Positions 23,479 to 32,690 of a stretch of 64,000 nt of DNA are shown in pieces. A model generated the notes under the pieces. It was not told where the DNA came from. It searched no databases and was given only the letters and a program-made list of their open reading frames with translations. Origin of the DNA: Calothrix sp. HK-06 (GTDB lineage Bacteria; Cyanobacteriota; Cyanobacteriia; Cyanobacteriales; Nostocaceae); contig NZ_MRCD01000016.1 in the NCBI RefSeq assembly GCF_001904745.1, forward strand, positions 61,334 through 125,333. The letters are read 5' to 3'. The first letter of the stretch is position 1. The number at the start of each line of letters is the position of its first letter. Made by a program: the position numbers and the translations under genes.

Positions 23479-26400
23479 ATGTTTACAAAAAGATATATTA
23501 AGTATTTGTCAGCATTTTGTTGTAGTATGCTGGCAATTTTTTTCTTTAGTCAGGTAATGGCGATAACGCCATCTACTGAGGTAGATGTGAAAGAAAAACG
23601 AGCTGCGGGAGTTACGACGGTCGCTATTAGTTCAGATGGAAAGACTTTAGCAACTGGGGCTGCGGATTCGCAAATTATACTGTTTGATGCAGAAACCGGT
23701 AAACAAAAACTCTCGTTAAAAGGACATGAAGGACTCCCTGTTACTAAAGTTAGTTTTAATCCAAAAGCGGATAAGTTAGCTAGCGTTGGTCGAGATAGTG
23801 TACTGAGGATATGGGATACACAGAAAGGAGAACAAATTCGGAGCTTAACTGGGCACGAAAACCCTACTAGGACAGTAGCTTATAGTCCTGACGGTAAAGT
23901 CATTGCCAGCGCTGGTGAAGATAGCGCAATTTCGTTATGGGATGGAGAAAAACTGCTGCGAATTTTGCAGGGTCATCTTGACTTTGTTAATGACGTTGCT
24001 TTTAGCCCAGATAGCTCAATCTTAGCGAGCGGCGCCAATGATGGCAGGATTATATTGTGGAATGTAGCATCAGGTAAAGATAGTTTGACTTTGCTAGGAC
24101 ATGCTGCAGGAGTAACATCTGTCGCTTTCAGTCCAAAAGGAAATCTTTTAGCCAGTGGAAGCAAAGACGGTACAGTTCGATTATGGGATACAGCTACAGG
24201 AACACAGAGTCAGATTCTTGAAGGAACTACTAAACAAATCAAAACAGTTGCTTTCAGCCCTAGCGGGAAAATTCTAGCTGCTGGAGGTGAAGACGATAGT
24301 GTGCTTTTGTGGGACGTAGAGAGTGGTAAACCACGTAAAAGCATTGCAAAAAATAAAAATTCTAAGACCAACGCTGTTATTTTTAACCCAGTTAGTGAAA
24401 ATAGCTTGGTTACAGCAGATGAAGACGGTGAGGTTTCTTTCGCAGATACTGAGAAGGGTGAAAAAAGTAATTCAATCAAAGTTCCTGTTGGAGATGTTAA
24501 ACAAAGCTTAAAAAGCCTGAAATCTGGTAATCAAGTCAAAAAAGCTACTGTTAGTCCAAGTAATAAGACTCTTTTGGCAACAATCCCATCTCCGTCAGGA
24601 GGGCCAATTTTAGTTGTAACTAATACGAATAACCGTTTTAGTGAATACTACGCAGAAATTTTGCGAAATGAAGGGCTAAACTACTTCAACGTCAGCGATA
24701 TTTCTACACTATCGTCTGCAACGCTCAACAACTATGATGTCGTCATTTTAGCTGAGAATATTCTTACCTCTGGTCAGGTGACAATACTCAGCGATTGGGT
24801 AAACAGTGGTGGTAATTTGATTGCCATGCGTCCTGACCAAAAACTTGCGGGTTTGTTAGGACTAACGGTTACTGGCTCCAACCCACTCTCCGAAGGCTAT
24901 TTACTTGTAGACGCTTCCAAATTTCCTGGTAATGGTATTGTTAACCAAACAATTCAATTTCACGGCGCCAGTGATCTCTATACTTTAAACGGCAGTACCA
25001 GCATAGCTACGCTTTACAGCAATGCAACGACACAAACCTCAAATCCAGCCGTAACAATACGTAATGTTGGCAGTGGTAAAGCTGCTGCATTTACTTTCGA
25101 CTTAGCACGTTCGGTCATCTACACACGCCAAGGTAATCCTAACTGGGCAGGGCAGGAGCGCGATAGTTTCTCGCCTATTCGCTCTGATGACCAATTTTAC
25201 GGCGCCGCCAGTTCTGATAATAAACCAGATTGGATAGACCTAAACAAAGTTGCAATTCCTCAAGCTGACGAGCAACAGCGCTTGTTGGCAAATATGATCA
25301 TCACAATGAATGCCTCTAAGAAAGCATTGCCGCGCTTCTGGTATTTTCCCAACGGCAAAAAAGCAGTTGTACTAATGACTGGTGATGATCATGGGAATAA
25401 TGGAACCGCAGGGCGATTCGACCAATTTATACAAAAAAGTCCAGCGAATTGTAACCTAGACAATTGGGAATGTATTCGAGGAACATCATACATTTACCCA
25501 AATACACCCATTACTAACGCCCAAGCTGCAGCTTATAACAGTCAAGGTTTTGAAATTTCATTACATTTAAACAGCAACTGTAATGATTACACAGCCTCCT
25601 CGCTTCCATCTTTATATACTCAGCAACTGAGCCAGTTTAGCAACAGCTATCCCAGCCTACCTGCTCCTGTAACTCAACGTCATCATTGCCTTGTATGGAG
25701 TGATTGGTCAACCACACCAGAAGTCGAGCTTAGTAAAGGTATGCGACTTGATACCACGTACTATTACTGGCCGCCTATTTGGGTTTTAGATCGTCCAGGA
25801 TTCTTTACTGGTAGTGGTATGCCAATGCGGTTTGCAAAGACAGATGGTACAACCATTGATGTTTATCATGCGGCAACACAGATGACTGATGAATCTGGAC
25901 AGTCATTCCCTTACACAATTAATACCCTACTGAATACGGCAGTCGGTTCTGAGGGATATTACGGAGTTTTGAACGTTAATGCTCACACAGATTACAACGG
26001 CTCAACTTCTCAAGCAATATCTGATGGCGTTATAGCTGCCGCAAAAAGTCGTGGTGTACCCGTTGTCTCCGCGCGTCAACTATTAACTTGGCTTGATGGT
26101 CGTAATAGCTCTTCCTTCGACTCACTGTCGTGGAATAATACCAGCGCACAACTAAGTTTCAATATTAACAAAGGTACTGGTGCTAATGGTTTACAGGCAC
26201 TATTACCAACCCGATCTGCCGATAAAATTCTAAGCAACATTACACGCAATGGTAGCCAAGTAACTTACACGACAACTGGTATCAAAGGTATTGATTACGC
26301 TGCTTTCCCTGGCGATGCTGGCTCTTATATTGCTACTTATACTGCCGCAACCCCACCAACATTAGAACCCATATCTCCCCCAGCGACATCTACTACATTT

Positions 26401-27204
26401 CCTGACAACAGTGCCACAGGCGTTACTGTTGGGTCTAGTATAGTGGCTAAATTCAACCAGGCTTTAGACCCAGCAACAGTTAATAGCAGTTCTTTTGTAT
26501 TGAAAGATAGTGGTAATACCGCAGTAGGTAGTAGTATTACTTATGACGCAGCAACTCGCACTGCAATACTAAAACCGAATGGGAACTTGGCGCCTAACAC
26601 AACTTATACCGCTACTCTTAAGGGTGGAGTAATCAAAAACCAAGTTGGAATTGCGTTTGCAGCAGATTATACCTGGACATTCACTACAGCGGCATTAGCT
26701 TGTCCGAAACAACAACCATGTAAAATTTGGAGTACACAAACACCAACAAATGCATCAACAAATGATCCTAATGCTGTAGAGTTAGGAGTCAAATTCCGCT
26801 CAGATTTGGGTGGATATATTACTGGCATACGATTTTATAAAGGCACCCAAAATACAGGTACTCACGTTGGAACTTTATGGAGTATTAGCGGTCAGCAACT
26901 TGCGAGAGCAACATTTGCTAACGAAAGTGCTTCTGGTTGGCAACAAGTTAATTTTAGTAGCCCTGTGCAAATAACAGCTAATACTGATTACGTAGCTTCC
27001 TATCATACTAATGTTGGCAGATACGCAGTTGATAATAACTTCTTTGCTAGTTCAGGTACTAATACTCCACCACTGCGTGCTTTAAGCGAGAGTGCAAGTG
27101 GTGGCAATGGTGTCTACCGCTATAGCTCGACTCCTATATTCCCCAACTCCTCATATCAGTCAAGCAACTACTGGGTGGACGTTATATTTACCACGGCTCC
27201 CTAG
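23479..27204 (+). CDS. large secreted WD40 / deacetylase-like / Ig-like / DUF4082 protein
   Basis: The 1241-residue protein starts with a signal peptide (about 8-28). Next come about seven WD40 repeats (roughly 43-325; recurring LASGSKDGTVRLWDTATG-like units), then a Rossmann-like segment (about 376-460, ILVVTNTNNRFSEYYAEILR and NYDVVILAEN), then a polysaccharide-deacetylase-like region (about 620-880, starting AVVLMTGDDHGN, with the DD pair expected in such folds). An SbsA-type Ig-like domain follows (about 974-1072, PATVNSSSFVL, TWTFTTA) and finally a DUF4082 module (about 1080-1238). A WD40 propeller fused to a deacetylase-like enzyme and surface modules is unusual. It likely works outside the cytoplasm on the exported glycan. 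Catalytic function is inferred. Confidence 0.85.
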   Translation: MFTKRYIKYLSAFCCSMLAIFFFSQVMAITPSTEVDVKEKRAAGVTTVAISSDGKTLATGAADSQIILFDAETGKQKLSLKGHEGLPVTKVSFNPKADKLASVGRDSVLRIWDTQKGEQIRSLTGHENPTRTVAYSPDGKVIASAGEDSAISLWDGEKLLRILQGHLDFVNDVAFSPDSSILASGANDGRIILWNVASGKDSLTLLGHAAGVTSVAFSPKGNLLASGSKDGTVRLWDTATGTQSQILEGTTKQIKTVAFSPSGKILAAGGEDDSVLLWDVESGKPRKSIAKNKNSKTNAVIFNPVSENSLVTADEDGEVSFADTEKGEKSNSIKVPVGDVKQSLKSLKSGNQVKKATVSPSNKTLLATIPSPSGGPILVVTNTNNRFSEYYAEILRNEGLNYFNVSDISTLSSATLNNYDVVILAENILTSGQVTILSDWVNSGGNLIAMRPDQKLAGLLGLTVTGSNPLSEGYLLVDASKFPGNGIVNQTIQFHGASDLYTLNGSTSIATLYSNATTQTSNPAVTIRNVGSGKAAAFTFDLARSVIYTRQGNPNWAGQERDSFSPIRSDDQFYGAASSDNKPDWIDLNKVAIPQADEQQRLLANMIITMNASKKALPRFWYFPNGKKAVVLMTGDDHGNNGTAGRFDQFIQKSPANCNLDNWECIRGTSYIYPNTPITNAQAAAYNSQGFEISLHLNSNCNDYTASSLPSLYTQQLSQFSNSYPSLPAPVTQRHHCLVWSDWSTTPEVELSKGMRLDTTYYYWPPIWVLDRPGFFTGSGMPMRFAKTDGTTIDVYHAATQMTDESGQSFPYTINTLLNTAVGSEGYYGVLNVNAHTDYNGSTSQAISDGVIAAAKSRGVPVVSARQLLTWLDGRNSSSFDSLSWNNTSAQLSFNINKGTGANGLQALLPTRSADKILSNITRNGSQVTYTTTGIKGIDYAAFPGDAGSYIATYTAATPPTLEPISPPATSTTFPDNSATGVTVGSSIVAKFNQALDPATVNSSSFVLKDSGNTAVGSSITYDAATRTAILKPNGNLAPNTTYTATLKGGVIKNQVGIAFAADYTWTFTTAALACPKQQPCKIWSTQTPTNASTNDPNAVELGVKFRSDLGGYITGIRFYKGTQNTGTHVGTLWSISGQQLARATFANESASGWQQVNFSSPVQITANTDYVASYHTNVGRYAVDNNFFASSGTNTPPLRALSESASGGNGVYRYSSTPIFPNSSYQSSNYWVDVIFTTAP

Positions 27205-27221
27205 TTAGAAAATACGAACAA

Positions 27222-27273
27222 TGTAGAGACGCGATACATTCCCTGCGGGACACTGCGTGAACGCGTCTCTACA
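27222..27273. repeat. GTAGAGACGCG palindromic repeat, intergenic copy
   Basis: TGTAGAGACGCG at 27222-27233 pairs with CGCGTCTCTACA at 27262-27273, with a loop containing CCCTGCGGGACACTGCGTGA. Same family as the two copies inside recJ. Confidence 0.85.
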
Positions 27274-27292
27274 AATTTATGAAAAGATTTTT

Positions 27293-29683
27293 ATGAAAAA
27301 ATTTACTCGTATGGTAACGCTGATAGCGCTAGCGTTATTCATAGTTTTATATCTAAATTTAGGCTTTGAGCAGTCAGCGCAGCGAGTACTTGCCGCTGAT
27401 CCCTGCACTTCTCCAGCTAACCCAATTGTTGCAGAGAATTGTAAGGCAGGTAATCCAGCCTCAGAATGGGACATCAGTGGTATTGGAGATTCGACTATTC
27501 AAGGCTTTGCTACTGATATCAGCTATAACCGAGGTCAAACAGTTAACTTCAAAATTAAAACCACTGCTAATCAATATCGCTTAGATATTTACCGCATGGG
27601 CTACTACGCTGGGAAAGGCGCCCGCAAAGTAGATACCGTTTCGGTAACACGGAGCCAAGCTCAAACCCAACCAAGTTGTAATACTAATGCGACAACTGGG
27701 CTATATGATTGTGGTAACTGGGGTGTGTCGGCATCGTGGACTATCCCATCTAATGCAACTTCGGGAATATACTTCGCAAAAGCAGTACGTCTAAATAATG
27801 GAGGCGCCAGTCATATCGTCTTCATTGTTCGAGACGACAGTAGTACCTCTGAATTACTGTTTCAGACATCAGATACAACCTGGCAAGCTTATAACAACTA
27901 TGGTGGTAACAGCCTCTATACAGGTTCTCCTGCTGGTAGAGCATATAAAGTTAGCTACAACCGTCCATTTAATACACGTATAGTTGACAACGGTCAAGAT
28001 TGGCTATTTAACTCCGAATATCCAATGGTTCGTTGGTTGGAAGCTAACGGTTACAACGTCAGCTACTTTACTGATGTAGATAGTGACCGTCGTGGAGATT
28101 TAATTAAAAATCATAAAGTTTTCCTTTCAGTAGCTCATGATGAATACTGGTCTAAACAGCAACGCGATAAAGTTGAAGCTGCCCGAAATGCAGGTATTCA
28201 TCTAGCATTCTTCAGTGGGAACGAGGTATTTTGGAAAACCCGTTGGGAAAATAGTATAGACTCGTCAGCAACAGCCTACCGAACTTTGGTTTGCTATAAA
28301 GAAACGCAAGCTAATGCGGTTATTGACCCACAAAACCCAATATGGACAGGTACTTGGCGCGACCCACGCTTTAGCCCACCTGCTGATGGCGGTCGTCCTG
28401 AGAATGCCCTGACTGGAACAATATTTAAAGTTAACGGGGGAACTAGAGCGATTCAAGTACCTGCTGCGGATGGCAAGATGCGTTTTTGGCGTAATACCGA
28501 CATTGCCAATCTTGCAGCAGGTAACACAGCTACACTCACCGATGGAACTTTGGGTTACGAATGGGATGAAGACGCTGACAACGGCTTTCGTCCCGGAGGT
28601 TTGATTCGGTTGTCAACGACCATAGCTAATAATGTTGATGTTTTACAAGACTTTGGGTCAAGTTATACGTTGGGTACAGCAACTCATAACTTGACATTAT
28701 ACAAACACAGCAGTGGAGCATTAGTTTTTGGTGCTGGAACAATACAGTGGCCTTGGGGTTTGGATGGAAACCACGATAGAGGAAATACAACACCAGATAC
28801 ACGGATGCAACAAGCAACCGTTAATTTATTTGCTGACATGGGTGTGCAACCTGCCACATTACAGTCTGGTTTAGTTGTAGCCACAGCTTCAAGCGACGGC
28901 AGCGCTCCAACTTCTACAATTACCTCGCCAACTGCTAGTACAAATGCACAAATTGGTAGTTCATTAACAATTACTGGCACAGCAAGCGACACTGGGGGTG
29001 GCGTTGTTGGAGGTGTTGAAGTTTCAGTAGACGGTGGTACCACATGGCATCCAGCGAACGGTCGTGCAAGTTGGAGCTACGCATGGGCGCCTACAACAGC
29101 CGGAACTGTCACCATAAAAAGTCGTGCTGCTGATGATAGTGGTAATTTAGAAACGCCTGGAAATGGGGTTACTATTACAGTTGCTTCCCGCACCTGCCCA
29201 TGCACTATTTGGGATAACAGTGCGACACCTGCAATTCTTACAGACCCGGATACTAGTGCAGTCGATTTAGGTGTGAAGTTCCGTTCGGATGTCAACGGCA
29301 ACATTACTGGGATAAAATTCTATAAAAGTCCGCAAAACACAGGTACCCATGTTGGCACACTGTGGACTAGTAGTGGTCAACAGTTAGGACGGGTAACTTT
29401 TACAAACGAAACTGCTTCTGGATGGCAACAAGCTAACTTTGCGGCACCTGTGCCAATTACTGCTAACACAGTTTACGTAGCTTCTTATCATACCAATGTT
29501 GGTAAATACTCCGTAACTGAGAATTTCTTCACTAATTCTGGTGTAGACAAACCACCGTTACGCCTATTACGTAATGGTGTGAGTGGGGGGAATGGTGTCT
29601 ACGGTTACAATGCTAACCCTGTCTTTCCTACCCAGAGTTATGCATCTAGTAACTACTGGGTTGACGTAATCTTTAGCCCTTAA
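27293..29683 (+). CDS. secreted DMFase-large-subunit-like protein with Ig-like and DUF4082 modules
   Basis: From ATG 27293 the product is 796 residues with a clear signal peptide (MKKFTRMVTLIALALFIVLY; cleavage near VLAA). Residues of about 45-540 match the domain known from the large subunit of N,N-dimethylformamidase (RGQTVNFKI, RLDIYRMGYYAGKGAR, FFSGNEVFWKTRWE, GRPENALTG, GAGTIQWPWGLDG), found in many secreted proteins of unknown role. An Ig-like domain (about 550-635) and a DUF4082 module (about 640-796) follow. The frame extends upstream to a GTG within the palindromic repeat, which I reject as a start. The DUF4082 module is nearly the same as in the preceding protein, so the two probably share a surface ligand. 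Confidence 0.85.
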   Translation: MKKFTRMVTLIALALFIVLYLNLGFEQSAQRVLAADPCTSPANPIVAENCKAGNPASEWDISGIGDSTIQGFATDISYNRGQTVNFKIKTTANQYRLDIYRMGYYAGKGARKVDTVSVTRSQAQTQPSCNTNATTGLYDCGNWGVSASWTIPSNATSGIYFAKAVRLNNGGASHIVFIVRDDSSTSELLFQTSDTTWQAYNNYGGNSLYTGSPAGRAYKVSYNRPFNTRIVDNGQDWLFNSEYPMVRWLEANGYNVSYFTDVDSDRRGDLIKNHKVFLSVAHDEYWSKQQRDKVEAARNAGIHLAFFSGNEVFWKTRWENSIDSSATAYRTLVCYKETQANAVIDPQNPIWTGTWRDPRFSPPADGGRPENALTGTIFKVNGGTRAIQVPAADGKMRFWRNTDIANLAAGNTATLTDGTLGYEWDEDADNGFRPGGLIRLSTTIANNVDVLQDFGSSYTLGTATHNLTLYKHSSGALVFGAGTIQWPWGLDGNHDRGNTTPDTRMQQATVNLFADMGVQPATLQSGLVVATASSDGSAPTSTITSPTASTNAQIGSSLTITGTASDTGGGVVGGVEVSVDGGTTWHPANGRASWSYAWAPTTAGTVTIKSRAADDSGNLETPGNGVTITVASRTCPCTIWDNSATPAILTDPDTSAVDLGVKFRSDVNGNITGIKFYKSPQNTGTHVGTLWTSSGQQLGRVTFTNETASGWQQANFAAPVPITANTVYVASYHTNVGKYSVTENFFTNSGVDKPPLRLLRNGVSGGNGVYGYNANPVFPTQSYASSNYWVDVIFSP

Positions 29684-29701
29684 ATTCAAATTTTAACCAC
29701 C

Positions 29702-30166
29702 ATGCCAGTAAATAATGATGTCCAGTTAGGTAGTAACGTCAAGATTTTTCATCCCAATTTAGTTAACCTTTACGGTTGCACAATTGGTGATGAAACCAAA
29801 ATTGGTACTTTTGTCGAAATCCAAAAAAACGTCGTCGTTGGAAGTCGCTGTAAAATTTCATCTCATAGTTTTTTGTGTGAAGGTGTCATCCTTGAAGACG
29901 AAGTATTTATTGGTCATGGAGTTATGTTTACTAATGATCTTTATCCCCGTGCGTCTAATGAAGATGGCAGTTTAAAAACTGACACAGACTGGGATGTAGT
30001 AAAAACACTTGTCAAACACGGCGCCTCTATTGGTAGTAATGCCACTATCTTACCAGGAGTGACAATTGGCGAAAAAGCAATTGTGGGGGCAGGAGCAGTA
30101 GTTACTCGTGATGTAGCTGATTATGCAATTGTTGCTGGGGTTCCTGCTCGTGTGATTGATAAATAG
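29702..30166 (+). CDS. hexapeptide-repeat sugar N-acetyltransferase (WbpD/WlbB-like)
   Basis: The 154-residue protein is a left-handed beta-helix acyltransferase: repeated [I/V/L]-G-x-x-x-x motifs (TIGDETKIGTFVEIQ, VVVGSRCKISSH), then FIGHGVMFTNDLYPRA, which is typical of enzymes acetylating the 3-amino group of UDP-linked 2,3-diamino sugars, and the closing IVGAGAVVTRDVADYAIVAG with GVPARVI. With the Gfo/Idh oxidoreductase (31659) and DegT aminotransferase (32687) it fits a WbpB-WbpE-WbpD-like path to a UDP-2,3-diacetamido sugar; the exact sugar is inferred. It is cytoplasmic. Confidence 0.88.
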   Translation: MPVNNDVQLGSNVKIFHPNLVNLYGCTIGDETKIGTFVEIQKNVVVGSRCKISSHSFLCEGVILEDEVFIGHGVMFTNDLYPRASNEDGSLKTDTDWDVVKTLVKHGASIGSNATILPGVTIGEKAIVGAGAVVTRDVADYAIVAGVPARVIDK

Positions 30167-30181
30167 TTTTAATTAGAAAAA

Positions 30182-30835
30182 ATGAAATATACCAGGCAAT
30201 ATATTGTCGGTGCCATTCTGCTAGCTGGATTTTTGCTTGCTTACTTCGACCTAAAGCCAGTATCGTCACAGATGCAGGTTTACTCGCTATGGCCTAGTGT
30301 ATCTGATTCGACGTTTTCATCAGCAATTTTATCAGACACCGATACACAATCTGTAGAATTAGGCGTAAAATTTGGTAGCAATGTGCCCGGTAAAATTATT
30401 GCCATTCGCTTCTACCGAGGTGTACGAATTGATAGTGGTTATCCAGTTCACCTCTGGGATGACCTTGGTAATTTGCTGGGTAATGGAATATCTATTGAGG
30501 GACAGCAACCAACTCCAGGTTGGCAAACAGTTCAATTATACCCACCAGTTAGCATTGATGCAGGGAAAACTTATATTGCTTCTTACTACGCAAATGGAGG
30601 ACAATATTCAGTAAACGAAAACTTCTTCCAGCCAAAAGAAGGTACTGATTTTGCTTTTGAGGATAGTAGCTTAAGTGTTAGTGATAACCCATTATACGCA
30701 CTATGCAATCGCTCACTTATTAATGATGAATACAAATGTAAAAATGGAGTATATAAGTATGGTTTAAGTGGCTTTCCGACTGAAAGTTATAAGTCCAGTA
30801 ATTACTGGGTTGACGTTATTTTCCAACCTGATTAA
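30182..30835 (+). CDS. stand-alone DUF4082 secreted protein
   Basis: The 217-residue product has an N-terminal signal (about 8-26) and then only a DUF4082-like domain: SVELGVKFGSNVPGKIIAIR, FYRGVRIDSG, HLWDDLGNLLG, GWQTVQLYPPVSIDAGKTYI, ASYYANGGQYSVNENFF and SSNYWVDVIFQPD align in order with the C-terminal modules of the two large upstream proteins. Compared with them it carries a small insertion with two Cys (CNRSLINDEYKC). Three consecutive exported proteins with this module suggest a shared binding target, probably the exported glycan. The fold is expected to be a beta-sandwich; ligand unknown. Confidence 0.8.
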   Translation: MKYTRQYIVGAILLAGFLLAYFDLKPVSSQMQVYSLWPSVSDSTFSSAILSDTDTQSVELGVKFGSNVPGKIIAIRFYRGVRIDSGYPVHLWDDLGNLLGNGISIEGQQPTPGWQTVQLYPPVSIDAGKTYIASYYANGGQYSVNENFFQPKEGTDFAFEDSSLSVSDNPLYALCNRSLINDEYKCKNGVYKYGLSGFPTESYKSSNYWVDVIFQPD

Positions 30836-30909
30836 GCCGAAAAATAAAGATTTGGCACCAACAATATTTTCAATGCTAGTGTGTATCTAGATTTGGATAT
30901 AAAGTCAAA

Positions 30910-31542
30910 ATGTTTACACGTACTTACTTAAATCATAACTTGTCTAAAGCCAAAGCTTGTTGTCTAGCAAGCTTTATAACCATTAGTACTATTGTCGCTA
31001 ATGCCACTCCTGGCGCCGCAGTACAGATGACATATAACAGTCAGGGTAATATTAGTAAAATTGAGAGCTTTATTGTTGACGGCATAAATTATGATGTCAC
31101 ATTTAAGTATGATTCATTTATCAACTTATTTGGCTCTCCCAACAGTTCCGATTTTAACAGCCCAACTTTTTGGAATAACAACCAAACAGCCCAAAAAGTT
31201 GTTAATGATATTACATCCTTACTCAACTCTCAACAACCTGTCCCAACAAAGCTTAATGATTATTCATCAGCTTTAGTTCCATACCGAGGGGTAGTTGCCT
31301 CTAATGGCTCTCTGTTTCTTGTTAGCAAAATCAACAATTACATTACAAGATGGGATAATTTTAGAGGAGAAAGTCAAGACATTTTTACAATGGGTAATGA
31401 GCAAGCAAATTACGCTATATTCAGCGTCAAAGAGCCACCAAAGACAGTTCCAGAATCAAATTTGAGTCTTGGTGCAGTAGTCGCTTTTTTGGTCGGTGCC
31501 AGTACTTTTAAAAGCAAATTTTGGCAATTAAAGAAAGGATAA
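30910..31542 (+). CDS. secreted protein with PEP-CTERM-like tail
   Basis: The 210-residue protein has a signal peptide (about 17-36, ending near GAAVQ) and a C-terminal sorting-type tail: VPESNLSLGAVVAFLVGAST followed by a basic end (KSKFWQLKKG). This V-P-E-S/P plus hydrophobic helix plus basic tail is the cyanobacterial PEP-CTERM pattern recognised by exosortase. The mature part (about 37-178) contains IESFIVDGINYDVTFKYDSF and is of unknown function. PEP-CTERM proteins often accompany exopolysaccharide loci, as here. No exosortase is visible in the window. Confidence 0.75.
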   Translation: MFTRTYLNHNLSKAKACCLASFITISTIVANATPGAAVQMTYNSQGNISKIESFIVDGINYDVTFKYDSFINLFGSPNSSDFNSPTFWNNNQTAQKVVNDITSLLNSQQPVPTKLNDYSSALVPYRGVVASNGSLFLVSKINNYITRWDNFRGESQDIFTMGNEQANYAIFSVKEPPKTVPESNLSLGAVVAFLVGASTFKSKFWQLKKG

Positions 31543-31592
31543 AAAAATAGCAAAATAAAAAATTGTACATTATCTATTTGGTTGAACACATT

Positions 31593-31621
31593 ACCCGGTG
31601 TCTTAATGATGCCGGGTTTTT
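31593..31621 (+). terminator. rho-independent-type terminator
   Basis: ACCCGG ... CCGGGT stem (31593-31598 with 31612-31617) followed by TTTT. It lies 50 bases after the PEP-CTERM-like gene and before the amino-sugar operon, separating two transcription units. Confidence 0.7.
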
Positions 31622-31658
31622 GCTAGCTACAAATTGACGTAATACATTAATAAACAGC

Positions 31659-32690
31659 ATGATTAATATTGGTGTCATTGGTTATGGTTACTGGGGTCCA
31701 AACCTAGTAAGAAATTTTTCAGAAATTCCTGGAGCTACGGTAAAAACAGTTAGCGATTTTAAGCCAGAATTGTTAGCGAAAGTGCAGGCGAGATATCCTA
31801 AAATCAATCTTACAACCGATTGTCGCGATATTTTTACAGACCCAAACATTGACGCTGTGGCAATTGCCACCCCTGTTTCTACTCACTTCGATTTGGCTTT
31901 AGCTGCGTTGCAAGCTGGCAAACATGTATTGGTCGAGAAACCAATGACTGTTTCTTCTGAGCAAGCGATGCGATTAATTGATGAAGCTAAAAAGCGCAAT
32001 TTAGTGCTGATGGTTGACCACACCTTTGTTTATACTAGTGCAGTACGCAAGATGCGAGATTTGGTAGTAACTAAAACGCTAGGTGATATATATTATTACG
32101 ATTCAGTACGTGTGAACTTAGGGTTATTTCAGCACGATGTTAATGTAATTTGGGATTTAGCGGTACATGATTTATCAATAATGAATTATGTTTTACCATC
32201 TCAACCCTACGCGGTTTCAGCAACAGGAATGAGTCATGTCCCTGGAGAGCCAGAAAATATTGCTTATTTAACTTTGTTTTTTGAAGGCAATTTAATGGCA
32301 CACGTTCATGTAAATTGGCTGGCGCCTGTGAAAGTGCGTCGTACCCTAATAGGGGGTTCGCAAAAAATGATTGTCTTTGACGATTTGGAACCTAGCGAGA
32401 AATTAAAGGTATATGACAAAGGAATTACACTCAACGGGAATAAAGAAGAAAGCATTTACAAAATGCTGATTGGCTATCGTACAGGTGATATGTGGGCGCC
32501 GCATTTAGAAATGACAGAAGCACTACGAATAGAAGGATTACATTTTATTGATTGTATTAAAACAGGAACTTCCCCAATTACTGATGGGGAAGCAGGACTT
32601 CAGATAGTAAGAATTTTGGAAGCGGCTACCCAGTCGATGAAAAAGCAAGGTCGGTTAGTTGAGCTAGATTTAATGAAGGTGGCAGCATGA
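31659..32690 (+). CDS. Gfo/Idh/MocA-family oxidoreductase (WbpB/WlbA-like)
   Basis: The 343-residue protein has an N-terminal NAD-binding Rossmann fold (GVIGYGYWGPN, glycines 5, 8, 10 and 13), the EKP motif at 93-95 (LVEKPMTVS), and the family's C-terminal beta-sheet domain with DLAVHDLSIMNYVL. Members beside a DegT aminotransferase and hexapeptide acetyltransferase oxidise the 3-OH of a UDP-linked sugar acid to a keto group for transamination. Its stop overlaps the start of the aminotransferase by four bases (ATGA). It is the first gene of a six-gene operon. Confidence 0.9.
   Translation: MINIGVIGYGYWGPNLVRNFSEIPGATVKTVSDFKPELLAKVQARYPKINLTTDCRDIFTDPNIDAVAIATPVSTHFDLALAALQAGKHVLVEKPMTVSSEQAMRLIDEAKKRNLVLMVDHTFVYTSAVRKMRDLVVTKTLGDIYYYDSVRVNLGLFQHDVNVIWDLAVHDLSIMNYVLPSQPYAVSATGMSHVPGEPENIAYLTLFFEGNLMAHVHVNWLAPVKVRRTLIGGSQKMIVFDDLEPSEKLKVYDKGITLNGNKEESIYKMLIGYRTGDMWAPHLEMTEALRIEGLHFIDCIKTGTSPITDGEAGLQIVRILEAATQSMKKQGRLVELDLMKVAA

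Noticed and set aside
27257..27292. GTG start for the DMFase-like protein
   Set aside because: It falls inside the GTAGAGACGCG palindrome; the ATG at 27293 begins a standard signal peptide.
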